Counted from the stretch's first letter, positions 19,370 to 32,064 are shown. The stretch is 64,000 bases of DNA from Mortierella alpina (GCA_029449245.1 JANATF010000017.1:1-64000); one strand, 5' to 3'. Made by a program: numbers and translations. The notes: generated by a model from the letters alone, not told the origin.

Positions 19370-21260
19370 GGTGATGAGCAGTGTGTGAGAGAGTCAGTGA
19401 GGGACAGTGAATGCAGAGATGGGCTGCGAAGAAGAGTGTCAGGGTAGTAGCAACTCAAGACGCAAGTGAGATGATTCGGGGCGAGAAGAACACGCCGAGT
19501 GAGGGATGTGGGACTTGTTTGAACAAGCAAGAGTTGAAGGGTGTGCAATAATAGCGAAACGGCTGATGTCATGATGTCATCAAGTAATCGAGTGAGTGGG
19601 GGCGGTGTAGCTTTGTCTGGTTGGAGCCGATGTGAGAAGTTGAAGACGATGTGGGAAGAGCAAGAAAGCGATGAAGGTAAGAGAAATAGAATTGAGGAGA
19701 GAATAGAGATTGTTCTTTCCTGAAGCTGCCTGCGCTCTAGTGTGGAAATAGATTCGCAAGAGGTGACTCGCTGAATTGAGCGAGAGGAAGGGTGAAGGTG
19801 GCAGGCGTGAGGAGCATGGTACGATTCTGCGGATCAACAAATCATCACGCCCAAGGACAGGTACACGGGATTACGGTATGAGTGCATGAGAGTGACAGTG
19901 AGAGTAGAGACGGCCTGCGAAGAACAGCAGATGGACAGTGTCAGCTGCTGAAGTAGAGGAACAGACAAGAGAAAAGGGCAGAGAGGGATGTACAGCAGAT
20001 TGAAGTACAAGTGAGAGGCGAAAGGTGTGCAATGGCAAGACCCCCCCAAAAAAAAGTTCGGTGAGTTTGACTGTGCCTTTGTGAACAAAGAACGGCCACT
20101 TTCGGTAAGAGTGAGGGAGGAGTAGTACTTTTGCGATTGATCAGAGGTGACGAAAGAAACAGTGGTTGAGTACTGTGTAGGTGCTGTGGGAAGAGCGCGT
20201 AGCTGGTAAAGGATGCAAAGAGAGGACACAGAGAAAGAGTGAGAAGCGAGTGTGCATGTCGTTGAGGTTGCCACCGGTGGGTTGTCATTGTAAAAAAAAT
20301 AAAAAAAGATTGAACAGCGGTGACAGTGAGGGTAATGACGGCCTGCGAGGGACAGTAGTTGGGTAGTGTCAGTAGCGCGTGAGATGGACAGGAACTGACA
20401 AGAAAAGCGCAATGAGGGGGATGAAGGCCTTGAATCGCAAGTGAAGGTGAAAGGTGAATGGTGTGCAATAGCAAGACAAAAAAAACCAATCGGTGAGTTT
20501 GACTGTGCCTCTGTGAAGAAAGAGAACGCTACAGTCGGCAAGAGTGAAGGTGTATGTGCGTCTGCTTAAAGTCGGCATGAACAACTCTGACTGAGAAAGC
20601 TGTGAGGATGGAGAGAGCGAGTGAGTGTGTGACAGAGACATAAGCGAGTGTGCGTACTTTTGTGGTGGCCTGCGCTGTGGTGAGAGTGTCGTCGACAGCA
20701 AAGAGAAAGAGTCGAGAGATAGATTCATACAACTAGACTAGACTCGCTGGATCAAGCGAGATGGTGGTGAAGGTCGAAAAGGGTCGTGGGAAGAATAGTA
20801 GGTGGATTGGGGTGTGGTTGTAAAGAGCAGCCATGGGAGAGCAAGCGGACCGCGAAAGACAGTGCTAGTCAGTGGCAGCTCACCACTTGTGCTGAGTGTA
20901 TAGGAAGGGCCTGGAAGATACGCGCAAAGAGATGGAAGTAGGCTTGAAGACGGACGCGAGAGAGAAGGGTGTGGAATGGCGGTGGTGAATGGTGGTGTGG
21001 AATGGCAAAAAGAATGAAAAAGAATGGTTCTACTGACATACTGGCAGAAAGAGAAAGGCACGCCGAGCGAAGACGGTGTGAAGGAGTATGATTGACAAAA
21101 ACGAGAGGGGAGAGTGCTTGTGTGTTGTTGAGGTGTCCTGCGCTCTCGTGAGTGCCATCGATGGCGAAGAAGAGAAGAAATGAAGTGGGAGGGTGGCGTG
21201 CAGTGACACAATAGGCGATGGATGCTTTTTGCTAATGGCGCGTCCTTGTGCGCGGCGAGA
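19370..21260. repeat. Degenerate long-period repeats, purine-rich
   Basis: The segment around 19880-20110 recurs around 20315-20550. Both contain GACGGCCTGCGA, a GACAGTGTCAG or GTAGTGTCAG motif, GTGTGCAAT.GCAAGAC and CGGTGAGTTTGACTGTGCCT, offset by about 430-440 bases. Weaker copies appear around 19380 (GGGCTGCGAAGAAGAGTGTC) and 20845 (GGACCGCGAAAGACAGTG). The whole tract is purine-rich on the plus strand, and its open frames are S/T/P/L-rich antisense shadows. Function unknown. Confidence 0.6.
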
Positions 21261-22117
21261 GTAAGTGCATCCACGTTAGCGTCTGGACAAAGCCAGGGGA
21301 TGCGTGTCAGGGTGAACATGGAGACAGACGGTGAGGTGATAATCGTCTCATAAGACTGATGTGAAAGAGGGGGAATGAGTGAAAGAGGACTCGAAGACAA
21401 AGAATGCCGTGGAATGGTGTTGGCAGGTTGTTGAAGAAAGTGAAATGAGAAAAGAACGTGAGGAGAACGTGAAAAAGATCCATGGTTTAGTCTGTCAAAC
21501 AGCCGCGTTCTCACCACTCTCACTCACCTCAAGTAGGAACTGGCTGTTGTCTATCGATTGGTTGGCACAGGGCTCACGGTAGTAGGATATGCAGATCCCC
21601 ACAGCGACGTGCATGATAGAAAGTCGCGCATAATTAGGAGTCCACCACCTGTCGCAAAGGCTACGAAAACTAAATCATTCGTATGCCACTCATGTTCACC
21701 CGCGCCGAGCTTGCTCTTCGCCAGCATTGGTACATAATGTTTCTCCTTGTCTGTCTGACGTCTTCCACCGAAAGACTTCAACATCCTTTGATCGACAGCG
21801 TGGGCGACATGCTTTTGACTAGCTCCTTATCTGAAGGACGACAAGTAGGAATAGTGCAAGGTAGTAGTGCGAGGTGGTGTTGCGTCGTGAGTTTGAACGC
21901 AGATGCATTAGAAAAATGAGCAGCGAGGACGCACAGTCAAGGTGAAGTGGACGTTGAGTACTAGCAACTGCTTCTTTTCAAGCGTTGTGCAATTTTACTT
22001 GGCAAAGTCTATGCACTATGCACTGGACAGACTCGACATAGTCGCTGCATAAATGGGTGCTTCCTACTCTACAGCATTGAAAGCCGAAAGTGCTGGCCTA
22101 CAGAATGTCGAAAGACA

Positions 22118-22436
22118 GCCTCATTCGAGTCGACCATCATTTGACCTCAGAAATTCGACTCCACCGTCATTTGGTCGATGGACATTTGACTCGACCTTCA
22201 ACTGACTCGACCAATACTCGACTTGACACTCATTCGACTAGCTGTATGACCTGACTCGACCTTTATTCGATCTTTTGTCGAATATCTGTCGAGTCGAATG
22301 ATAGCCGCGTTGAATGACTGCCGCGTCGAATGAGAGCCGAGTCGAATGAGTGTCGAGTCGAATGGATACACGCATCTGATATATCGAATCATATCCGAAT
22401 CGAATGTCGAATATCGAATATTTGTGAAAACCCGCA
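22118..22436. mobile_element. Non-autonomous relict of the hAT family
   Basis: The right end, read on the minus strand from 22436, starts TGCGGGTTTTCACAAATATT and aligns with the right end of the hAT element (about 36 of 43 positions by eye). Left of about 22270, units read CATTCGACTCGA-like; right of it they read TCGAGTCGAATG-like. The two inverted arms are therefore joined with no transposase between. The left terminal repeat was not found, and the adjacent CCACCGCC has no partner that I can see, so one end is lost or diverged. Confidence 0.75.
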
Positions 22437-22770
22437 CCACCGCCCGATACTTTCAAACAGTCCTGCGTCGAGACAGTAAGAGTAGGCATTGTCCTTGCTT
22501 CGGCGGTTATTGGGCCAATTGATCCTGCTCCAGTAGCCTTCTAACGTGATCTATGAGTTTGGTAATATCGCCAGACCCCAAGTCGTCTGCAGAAGCGTTA
22601 AAGTAGAAGCCCCAGCGCCGCGAATGCAACTCGATCATGCCGCGGGTCTTCCCGCATCTGCTGACGCCGAAAATGGGGGTAGTAGTGCCGCGGTTGGCAA
22701 GCCGGCTGTTCCCGCGAAGCGAGAGTCTCAGTAATTCAGACAGTCCCCTTGGTGAGAGGTAGGGCCATCA

Positions 22771-22820
22771 AGCCCCGCGCAAACTTGTCAAGAAAGTTCG
22801 CAGCTCTCGATCGCGGGGCT
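22771..22820. other. Strong hairpin, 9-bp perfect stem
   Basis: AGCCCCGCG (22771-22779) pairs with CGCGGGGCT (22812-22820) across 32 bases, with an inner AACTT/AAGTT match. It is not tRNA-shaped. It could be a structured RNA or a relic of an inverted repeat. Confidence 0.45.
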
Positions 22821-24333
22821 AAGAACCTGTCACTGATTTTCTTGATGTTCTACTTGATATCGCCTTAAATGTTGGACATCAAGATCACTTAGCATCACGT
22901 ATGCAAGTAGCGTCGCACTCACCAGAGGGCGGTCTTCGTCGGAGGAGACACGGGTAGGAGTGGTCGCAAGGTTGATGATGCGTTAACAATTGCAGCGTAA
23001 GGACATGTTGTCGTCCAGAGTTGTATTCCTCCAAGTGCACATGCGTAAGTTGGTGCTTTGCAGCGGTGTGAACGTAGGCACAAAATCAGCGACGCTGGAA
23101 ACCATGAAGCGTGATTAGTGGTGAGTAATGGTGTAGTGTCAGGGGATCAGAATTAGCTTCTGGAGACGGGATAGGGATTAGAGTGAAGGATGAGGATGGA
23201 CAAGAGGTAGCGCGAGATGCAACGAGGGCGAGTGATGAGAAGAATGCAAAGAGGAGGAAGATAGAAAAGGAAAGGAAAAGTAAAAAAAAGAAAGCAGGGT
23301 GAGGGGAAGAAGCGAAAAAGGAGAAGACGGGTGAAAGAAAAACGAAGGTTCACATTCAAGAGGCCACTTGGCAGTACCGAATGAGCCGCGTTCATCTGGC
23401 ACCGGCGTCAAATCACCGCAAAGATACCAAGAACACGTCTTCAAGTTGGGAGAGTCTAGGCACCTTCGGGCATGATGTACAGTATCGCTGTCCATTGTGA
23501 TGGCATTGCCGATGATAGACCCTTGCCCGCTCTTTCCACTTTCCAGGCTGCAGGGATGATCGCCCGCTGTGGATCATCGCACTTATCTACATGTACTACC
23601 ATGCTTCAAGGAGGCAGGGCAGTTGGTCTGTGAACTTGCATGGATTGGCTGGCCCCCCGCCCAAGACGCCTTGATGACGTCGACAGTGATGGAATCGAAG
23701 GCTCCTGTGGTCGTTGGCCTCAGTCTGTCCTCTTGTCCTCACGTTTGCCCCGCCTTGCCTCATTGCCCCAGCCCGTTCTTGCCTGCCTGCTCCTTGACAA
23801 ACACTTCACCGGCCCCATCGTCTGGTCATCTCGGCTCGTCCCGATCCAGCTTGTCCTCCTCTTGTCCCATCGTCGTCCGTCGAACGCCCACAGCCCGTCC
23901 GTTGCTCCCTTGTTTAAAGTTGCCTAGCTCCATTCCTCGCTCCCCCCCGCCCCTTGACTCCTCTCCAACACAGCCCTAAAGGTCGAACGTGATTCTCCCT
24001 GCCCCAGCGCACCAGCCCTCCAAACAGGATCGAACCTCTGACTGCGAGAGAGGTGAGTTGTCAGTGCTCTTCTTCCACTCCAGCTGCCATCCGAACAACA
24101 CGGCTGGTCATCTTGAATGTGGCAGCGTTAGAGTCGGGCACCTGCCAATCTGCCCTACGTTGCGAGTCTTCTCTTTCATCAACTCATCACTTGTTGCGCA
24201 AAGTACTTATGCTCTGCCTTATTGAACTCTAGCGTCGCTCCTTTGTCAACTCTTATCCTCCCGGTTTCCAACAACCCGTCGCCTCTGAAAGAACAACAAT
24301 CACACCAAGGACTCGAGTGGCAAGCAACCCACC
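22821..24333. other. Intergenic region upstream of the heat-shock-factor gene
   Basis: From 23150 to about 23350 the plus strand is a purine-rich low-complexity tract. From 23700 on it is pyrimidine-rich, as in many fungal promoters and leaders. No separate gene is supported. Confidence 0.4.
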
Positions 24334-26191
24334 ATGAATCAGCAGCGAGAGCTCATGTCGCAAATGCAGCAGCAACAGCAGCAGCAGCAGCATCAACAGC
24401 ATCAACTCCAACTTCAGCAACAGCAACAACAACAGCTGCAGCAGCAGCAGCAACAGCTGCTTCAACAACCGCCACCTATCCAACAGCCTCGTCAACCCGG
24501 TGGTGTTAGGGCAAACAGCGGTAACCAAATCCCCTATCCGCTTCAAACCAACAGCAGCTCACCTTCTTCGCCATCTGCATCTGGCTCTCAGCCATCCTCG
24601 CCTAATGGCTCCATGACCTCACTGCAACCGCCCTCGCCTGCCAAAGCAAACACCAACACGTTTGTACACAAGCTTCACAAGTAAGTGCTGTTCTAGTCTA
24701 TTTGTGCTTCTCGTTTTTCTGCCTTCCCAGGCCCTTTCTTCATGCGTTGATGGGCACTAACGCCGTACGGTTGCTGTGTCTGGAAACACAAACTAGCATG
24801 GTGGTAGATAAGCAGTATCAGCACCTGATTGCATGGAACTACACAGGGACATCGTTTATTGTGTGCAATATCATGGAGTTCTCCAGGGATGTCCTGCCCA
24901 AGCACTTCAAGCACAACAATTTTTCCAGCTTTGTGAGACAGCTCAACATGTACGTATTCAAGATCCAATTGCCGCAGGCCTGTGTAGCGCAGAGATGGAA
25001 GGTCGTCCCGCTCACCTCTCGTGCTTGTGTTCTGTACCGACGTCTCTTTCAATAGGTACGGCTTCCACAAAGTGAACAAGTCGCCAAGAGGACACCGTAC
25101 CCTGGCAGAGAACCAGATTTGGGAGTTTTCTCACCAAAAGTTTTTGCGTGGTCGCCAGGACCTGCTGGATGATATCAAGCGAAAGGCCATGGAATCAGAC
25201 TCGATGCGGCGGGATGGAGGCGATTTACCTGCCCATATGGCCGTCATCCAGGCTTCGCAATCCGAGCTTGTCCAGCATGTCACTCAACTGCAGGAGAACT
25301 TTGGAGAGGTTGTACGAGAGCTTGCAGATACACGCCGCAAGCAAGCAGCGCAACAGCAGTTGCTCAAGAGCCTACTGGACTATATCCAAAAGACTACAGG
25401 AGGACAACGTAGGGTTTGCACACAAAGCTGATTGAGTGTGCCCATCAAAGTATAACCGTGCTCACCATCTTTGTCACTTGTGAATGCTAGCGCTACCACC
25501 AGAGCTCACCTTTGAGCACTATGAGGTCAAGCCAGAGCCAGAGCGGCCGCCCATCTACATCACTGCACCGGAGAACTCAACCCAGCAAATGTACCAAAAT
25601 ATGATGTTCAATACCCTTCCCAACGATGGATCTGCACAAGGACCGCGCCGACCTCAGTCACCCCTCACCATCCAAACATCCATGGGAGGCAGCGCGCCAA
25701 CATCGCCCCAGAATGCACCGCTCTCGCCTCACCACTCGCCCATGTCGCCTCTGTCACCTCTTTCGCCCTCTTTTTCGATGCAGAACCTGGGCCTGGGCAT
25801 GAATCCGAACGGCAATCTCAACGTCAATGATGCAGCTCAGGCTGGCTCCAGCGGCCGGAATCAGCGCACTCCATCCATCAACATTCAAATACCGTCGTTC
25901 TACAACCAATCGACAGGCCTATTGCCTCACGCGCCTCAGTCCCCCAACACTTTGGCTGCATACACCAGTGCTGTCAACACGCCACTCCCACCCAGCCCGT
26001 CGCCAGGATCACCCATGGCATCCATGGTTTCGGATAACGAAATGGAGTCAAGCACCTCTCTCTACTGTCCCAGCCCAGGAGGACCTAACGCCGGTGCAAT
26101 GGGACGAGGAAGCGAATATGGAGGCAGCGAATATGGAGGAAGCGAATACGGTGGCGACGATGGCAGCCATTTCTTTAGCATGGCCACATAA
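24334..26191 (+). CDS. Heat-shock-factor-type transcription factor
   Basis: Nuclear DNA-binding regulator of the HSF family. Exons: 24334-24680, 24797-24949, 25056-25408 and 25491-26191. Introns are 82-116 bp, and the total is 1554 bp, giving 517 residues. A polyglutamine tract covers residues 11-45. The HSF DNA-binding domain spans about 108-211, with [16 protein letters not shown] recognition-helix sequence. A heptad-rich oligomerisation region follows at about 228-280. The C-terminal half is a Pro/Ser-rich activation-like region with repeated SP motifs, ending in SEYGG repeats before FSMAT. Two introns split the DNA-binding domain. The start is the first ATG before the Q tract. It could be HSF1 or an SFL1-like paralogue, and I cannot separate these. 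Confidence 0.92.
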
Positions 26192-26428
26192 CCTGTTGAG
26201 CACTTTTTACATGTTTTCATTACCTTTATCTTGTTAGTTTTTTCTATATCAACTCTTTTTCTCACACCTTTTTTTTCATAAACTACACGCCATATCTCTG
26301 CTGGTTCCATGTCATTGTCATGTTGAATATCTACTGCATAGTGATTGCGCGGAGTGTATTTGTACTTCTTGGATATGAACCCGCTAGCCGGTTATCTAGC
26401 TTTCATCTGGAGCTGCCTATAGATCACA
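26192..26428. terminator. Convergent 3' region
   Basis: A/T-rich tail-to-tail spacer of 237 bp between the HSF-type gene and the DsbA-like gene, expected to hold both 3' ends. No clear single polyadenylation signal was singled out. Confidence 0.35.
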
Positions 26429-27323
26429 TCACCACTTGCTCTGGAGAAACTCCTTCCAGGCATCCAGAGACCAGCTACTGCTGATAGCGTTCTCGACGAC
26501 GCCATCCCACAGCGCAGTGGGCGAGACATGGATTCCGGTTTGACGACCAATTTTGATAAAGTACTTGAGATCGTTGGTTACATTGTTTCCAGTGTTGGTA
26601 GAACGGTCTAGATCCTGAACTGCAGCAATGTGGAGCTGCCCATAAACCTGATCCTCCGTCAGCGCGGAGGCTGTCGTGCGCACCGCGGCTGCAAGCAATG
26701 CCAATGCCTTGTACTGCTCGGAGCGTGACTTTTCAACAACGGCCTCATCAAAGAAACTACCAAAAGAATTAGGTGTCCAAGTTCAATGGTTCGGTAAGAT
26801 ACCCCCTTCTCTCCTTTACTTTCACCCTTACCTCTTTTGTTGCTTGAACAGCGCATCGCTGTAGGCCGCAAACAGACTTGGTTCGATCTTCTCAACAGCA
26901 AGCGCCGCCTAAGATGGAGTCGAGAATAAATACAAGAAAAAACCTCGCATGTTTCTCCTTGAAACTGTAGCATGGGAACGGCTCCAAACACATTCAATCT
27001 CCATGCCTTACCTCTGCGGTCAGAGTGGAGGACGGGTGCCACGGCTGAATCTGGTTTCTCAGGATGATCTAAAGAGCAACGGTTTCAAACACTTGATATC
27101 AGTCATGGATGTGTCTGAAAGAGAAGAAAGATCCGGCCATGCTCCCACGTACCTGCACCTGGCCGGGATGCTCCTTTTCCAGCCAAGGCACCACGTAGTG
27201 ATAGACTTGGTTCCAGAGCTTGGCCGAGAAGGGACACACATAATCCAAGTACAGCTCGAGAGTGTGGTGGGCTTCAGCTGTTCCACTGATGCGGTGAGCA
27301 GAAAATTGGGGTGGCAGCGACAT
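26429..27323 (-). CDS. DsbA-like thioredoxin-fold protein
   Basis: Exons: 27323-27153, 27068-27012, 26908-26832 and 26756-26429. Introns are 75-103 bp and GT-AG; the total is 633 bp, giving 210 residues. The N-terminal segment ELYLDYVCPFSAKLW is a thioredoxin-like first strand with a CPFS motif (CxxS, so lacking the second cysteine of a true disulphide oxidase). The rest matches the helical insertion and C-terminal ALWDG/W region of the DSBA/thioredoxin_4 group. Likely a cytosolic redox or glutathione-S-transferase-kappa-like protein, but the substrate is unknown. All four exons restore family-like sequence at the junctions. Confidence 0.8.
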
Positions 27324-27466
27324 TGGTTAACTGAAAAAGTTCGCTTAGGAATGAAGAGAATGATGGATGAATGAGGTAGTAATCTCTTTTGTCTTTTTTA
27401 TGCAAGTCGAGAAGTCTCGCAATTTTTCTTGCAGATCACACCACAAGTTTACGCAGCGAGGACACA

Positions 27467-28879
27467 CTATCGCCCACCACGCTCAGAAAGCCGCTGCACA
27501 CTATCTAGTAGGGTCTTGATCTCCTCCTCCGTTCCGGCGCCATGAGCTCCCCACCTGATCTTGCAGTTGCTGTCGACGAGGAACACGTATCCGAGATACG
27601 AGTTTTGCATGCTGAGAGGATCCCTGAGGTGCTTGATCGACTTGTAATGAAGAATATAGTTTGCCTGTACAAAGTCATTTCAAAGTGTGAGCACAAAAAA
27701 ACCACCCCAGCACAATAATCAGCGGTTATAGACCTTGCTCAACGTACATGCCGGTTCTCTGGAATTGTCTTTTTCACAAAGGGAACCATCATCCGAACCA
27801 GTCCAGCTTTCAATGGGTTCTCTTGGATGTTGAGCTATATCCACAAGAGCATTGGAATTCCTATGTGAGTCCAGGACAGTCGGCATTTCTCAATTCCTAA
27901 ATCATATTGGTCATCCAGCCTCAAGGGCTTTACCTCCACAAGCTGCACTTTAGACTCTCTTGCGCTCATCGGCCATTGCTCCAGAAAGGGTGTCATAAAT
28001 GTCTCGATCTGCTCCTCGCCGAATCGTGTTCCAGAGATGGCGATAAGACTGATCTTGCCTTTCAGGACGTCAACCAGCTCGACCGGCTCCGATGTCTTGA
28101 GTGAAGTACCAATGATGTTCGGCATATAAAGTGCTTTCTAAAGAGGTTGGAGAGATCAGAACCCGTTGTATTCATAGCTGACACCACCTCCGAGACTCTT
28201 AAAAACGCCAACAGCACACTCACATCCGCATTCACCATGCCCGTTGTCGCCTTCCAGAGTTTTGATCCACTCCTTGAAAGTTCACTAAACTCGGAAAAGT
28301 ACCCTGACTGGAAATCAGTCAACCTAGCGAGGGGGACGCCAGGGGTTTGAAAAGGATGTTAAGTTGGTGGGATAATGCAGATCCTGCAGAAGAGGCTAGA
28401 CACAGAATGCAACCGCTTCCTTACAATTCTTTGCGCTTCTCCAGATTCTTTTCCTTGTCTGTCCAGTCATGCACCTTGTTCTTCATGCCGTCCTTGGCTT
28501 TTGAGAATGGAGAACGCTTAGAGCTGGCCTGAGCAAGGGCGATAGACTTTGAGCTTTTGGGCTGCTCAGGCACGCCGAAACGCCCTCCGTAAGGAGATAG
28601 TGGAAGGTTTCGAATGGCTTCAGCGCTTAAAGCTCCACCGGATCCGGCACCGGTGGCTATGTTGTTCCTATCGCTAGGTTGCTGCTGATAGCTGCGAGGA
28701 GTTGAGGCGATGAAGCGACGTGATCCGGACCGGTAAATGGCAATCGATTCGTCGGCATTCGTTTTGAGGAGAGATTTGCGCAAAGCTGCTGCACAACAGC
28801 TCCGCGCGCGAATCTGGGCGGCAGCAAGTAATAGGCTGCTTCCTGGCCTCAGTGCTGTTCTTGCTGCGAGATGGACCAT
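27467..28879 (-). CDS. ATP10: ATP10-like mitochondrial ATP synthase assembly factor
   Basis: Assists assembly of the Fo sector of the F1Fo ATP synthase at the inner mitochondrial membrane (known for yeast Atp10). Exons: 28879-28425, 28323-28224, 28137-27934, 27834-27748 and 27664-27467; total 1044 bp, 347 residues. The N-terminus is rich in Arg, Ala, Ser and Leu with few acidic residues, as expected of a mitochondrial presequence. The ATP10 core includes ISLIAISGTRFGEEQIETF, LVELNIQENPLKA and YLGYVFLVDSNCKIRWGAHG. A start 51 bases upstream (28930) is also open in frame, but the presequence fits the inner ATG better. Confidence 0.9.
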
Positions 28880-29014
28880 AGTGTCGATGTTGCTGTTGGG
28901 GGGTTGAACGGCGTGTTGATCATGGAGCAAACGAAGGAACCCCGAGGACCCAAAGTGACTGTCAAGTGTATCTTTTTTTTTTTTTTTGGGCGACCTTCAT
29001 GTATGTACACATCT

Positions 29015-32000
29015 TCAGGAAACAACCTGCGTTGGATCCTCGCTCATGAATATATCATATATCCTTCGTGAGAGCGTCTTTCCTAGAACATTGTTCCTGT
29101 TGATTATCTATGATAAACATTCATCGCAGTCGCGTTAGTGCTCAGGTCACTTAAGCAATAGCAAGCTACAGGCCACAGGACATAGAAAAATATTATCCAT
29201 ACCGGTATTCCCTCAAGCATTGCCTGAGCCTCGCCCGTGTTCGCGCACTGCCGATAGCCCTCGTAAAGGCTCTTGATCGTGGGGTATTCGGCAACGATCG
29301 ACCTCGCGACACCATGTGTCACCATGTGAATTGCTTGAAGGGTTTTGATCCAAGTATCCTCTGGGTCAGTTCCTGATTTGACGCCTTCGGTGCAAATGTT
29401 GAGCTCGCTCTTGCGCGTTCCGCTAGTAGCGTTTACAGTGGGAGCGATTATGCATGAGACAGATACTCAAGATAGTGATCGCTTGACAGCGAGGAAAGAG
29501 GGAAATCAATGGCCAAGGGTTACTTACACATAACGCGCCAGCCCGATCTGCTCGGTCAGACTAGTAATCACCTGAGCTGAGTCCTCTTCGTCGCAGGAAT
29601 GGATGATCAGGCAATCGTGTTCAAGCTGGAGGCGAAGCAGCTCCTGTTCAATAAAACTCCGATCCACAGCTGGGTTTTCCTCTTGCGTTGCCAATGTCGG
29701 CGACCTTCCTTCTGCAACGCCTGTATGCAGCTTTTCAAGTACGATTTGCCGATACCTTGTGGTCGCCACCTTCCTTAGTCCGCGAAAGTAGCCTTCCATT
29801 CCTGCAATCAACAAGATGATCCGCTGTCGCTGTCGTGGATCCTCCTTGAGAAGCGTCGCAGTGCTGCCGGCTTTTCCAATATTCGCTAATCGCTCCTTAT
29901 TTTTCCTGAACCTCAGATCACGTTTGAGCTTTGACAAAAGACTGAGGAATTGCTTTTGCTCAAGGGCCTGAACAAAGTCCTCTGCAGTCTGATACAGGAG
30001 CAAAAACGACTCCAGTTGAATCTCCTCATTTGCTATTGGCCTGAAGACATCCTGCTCCTCGTCATATCGGTTAGTCACAATCCGACGCCAGAACAAGGTA
30101 TTGCGTGCAGGACATTGCTCATCGGTGTGACCCTTGTCGAATTTGCCAGCCTGTCCGACGTCAAAAGCACTGGCACCATCAGATCCTGCAACACGTAAAA
30201 CATTGACCTGGCACTCGATCGACGACAAATAGTCCTGCATGACCTGACCAAACGTTGACTGGTGAAGTGAGTTCTCGATGCACACAATCATCTCCTTGGC
30301 ACTCTCAGACTTGGTAGTCAGACGGTTCGCTATCCTTAGCTCGCGTGCAGCATCCCTCTCTGCTTTCTTCTCTTCCTCTTTCTCCCACTTTGCCCGCTGC
30401 TTTAAGACTTGTCTCCGTTCCTTTTCCCAGTCTAGAGCCGCCTTCTTTTCGTCTCTTGCCTTCTTCTGCTCTTCTTTAGCCAGCCTTTTCACCTCCTTTT
30501 CCTCATTCTGGGCTTCCTTGCCTGACCGCTTCCGCCGAGTTGTTGATATGGATGATTCGTCCGCACTGTCGGACTCCCCTGACGCAGCATCCTGCTTCCT
30601 AGCCCTCTTGCGACGATTCCTACGTTCAATTTGCTGCTCCACCGAGAGTGCGCCTCCTACAGGTGAATCGCCGCTCCAATCGTCAAGTTCTGGTGATGCT
30701 GTCGATGCTGCGGCTTTGCCTTGAGCACGCCTCCGTCCCGGGACCAACGACTTTGTTGAGCTGGATCGGGAAAGCCCTTTTTTCTTTCCTGTTGGGAGAC
30801 CACTGAACACATCATCATAGAGCTCCTGGTCGCTTTCATCAAAATCGTCCTGAAGGAGCGTAGGCGGACTGAGACTGACGTTGGCAAGGGCATCCCAACG
30901 CGCTTTCTTGTCCAGGTATTCTCTATCCTCGACATCGCCGTCGTCAGTGTCGCCCTTCCACTGACTATTGGACCAATCTGGTTCTGGTCCGTCATCCAGG
31001 TCTATGAACGTCTGCGGCTCGAGATCCCCTGGAGAAAGTGATCTTTCACGAGAGGTGTGGCTTGGGACAACGTGCGACGATGGGCGTATATGAGCTCGGG
31101 GTGTGGCAGGTTTGATCGAACGCACACCTGATAGCTCTGGCGAAGTAACCGTCCGCGGAGGGGTTCCTGGGGGTGATGAAGCGAGTCTGGATGTGCCTGT
31201 TGGGGAATTGCGGCGTATCTCAAATGTTCGCTGGGTATTCCGGGAGTGCTTGGATGGCGGTGAGAAGATGATGGTGGGTGAACCGTGATTGCCGCGAGCC
31301 GGTGAAGGGATAAGATCATAATCCCAGTCCGGGAACGCGTCATCATTTCTTGGAGATACGATTTGAAACGCGGACGCCGTCGTTCTTGGTCGTTGCTTCG
31401 GCGTATGAAGAACATCGATGACCAGTGGCTCGTCAGCTTCCGTCGGCCGCCTCTGAAAGCCTTGAAGTACCGGCTCCTCGGCGGACAACAGGGAGAGACG
31501 ACGGTTTTTCAAAGAAGCTTCCTGTTGTTTATCGTTGTCGATGCTCAGCTGCAGCCGCTCGATCTCCAGAGTGTCCTGTTGTTTAGATGGTACATTGTCG
31601 TCCATGAATAACAAGGCTCGCGTTGATGACACGGTGAAGGGGACAGTATGTGATGACCTGTCAAAGCCTTTTGATATGCTGCTACCGATATAAGATGTTG
31701 CTTTCCGAGAGCCAGGCGAGCTCTCTCGATCTGAAGCATCATCCTCGGAGCTCGATAAAAGTATAACGACGTCCTGGGATGGCGCGGCTGTCGCCTCAGC
31801 AACCAGCGCCTTCAAGAACTAGTACCAAAAAAAATCCGTTAACATGCTTTTGCTTGTTGAAACGGTGAAAATGCAGCCTTTTTTCTCTGGGAATTCAATT
31901 GCGCTGCGTACCTGCCCATCAAAGATGCGATTAATGGTCTGCTCACTGCTGTGGGTAATGGAGAGGTCCTCAATGATGTCCCTCAGAGAGCGGTCTTGAC

Positions 32001-32064
32001 AAACGGCGAGGACCTCGCGCGCCATGTCCAAGAGCTGGGCATCCGTGGGGGGACTGTGGCTCAT
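29015..32064 (-). CDS. EME1: EME1-like subunit of the Mus81 crossover-junction endonuclease
   Basis: Non-catalytic partner of Mus81 for cutting Holliday-junction and flap structures in the nucleus. Exons: 32064-31912, 31818-29528, 29422-29203 and 29077-29015; total 2727 bp, 908 residues. A DVVILL stretch followed by SSSEDD near residue 66 looks like a SUMO-interacting motif. A long disordered region leads to a charged coiled coil (about 480-535), then the ERCC4-like domain with FWRRIVTNRYDEEQDVFRP. The C-terminal tandem helix-hairpin-helix region includes VTHGVARSIVAEYPTIKSL and ends TLSRRIYDIFMSEDP. The small last exon was placed by its match to this conserved tail. It is divergently paired with the PCID2-like gene. 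Confidence 0.92.

Noticed and set aside
20738-21523. 261-codon minus-strand frame
   Set aside because: Composition is Ser/Thr/Pro/Leu-rich, antisense to a purine-rich repeat tract, with no domain and no splice support.
22771-22842. Possible tRNA gene
   Set aside because: The 9-bp stem encloses only 32 bases; no D, anticodon and T arms of the right size and no B-box were found.
24334-24680. Polyglutamine exon as a separate gene
   Set aside because: It joins in frame by a consensus donor to the rest of the HSF DNA-binding domain, and its last residues begin that domain.
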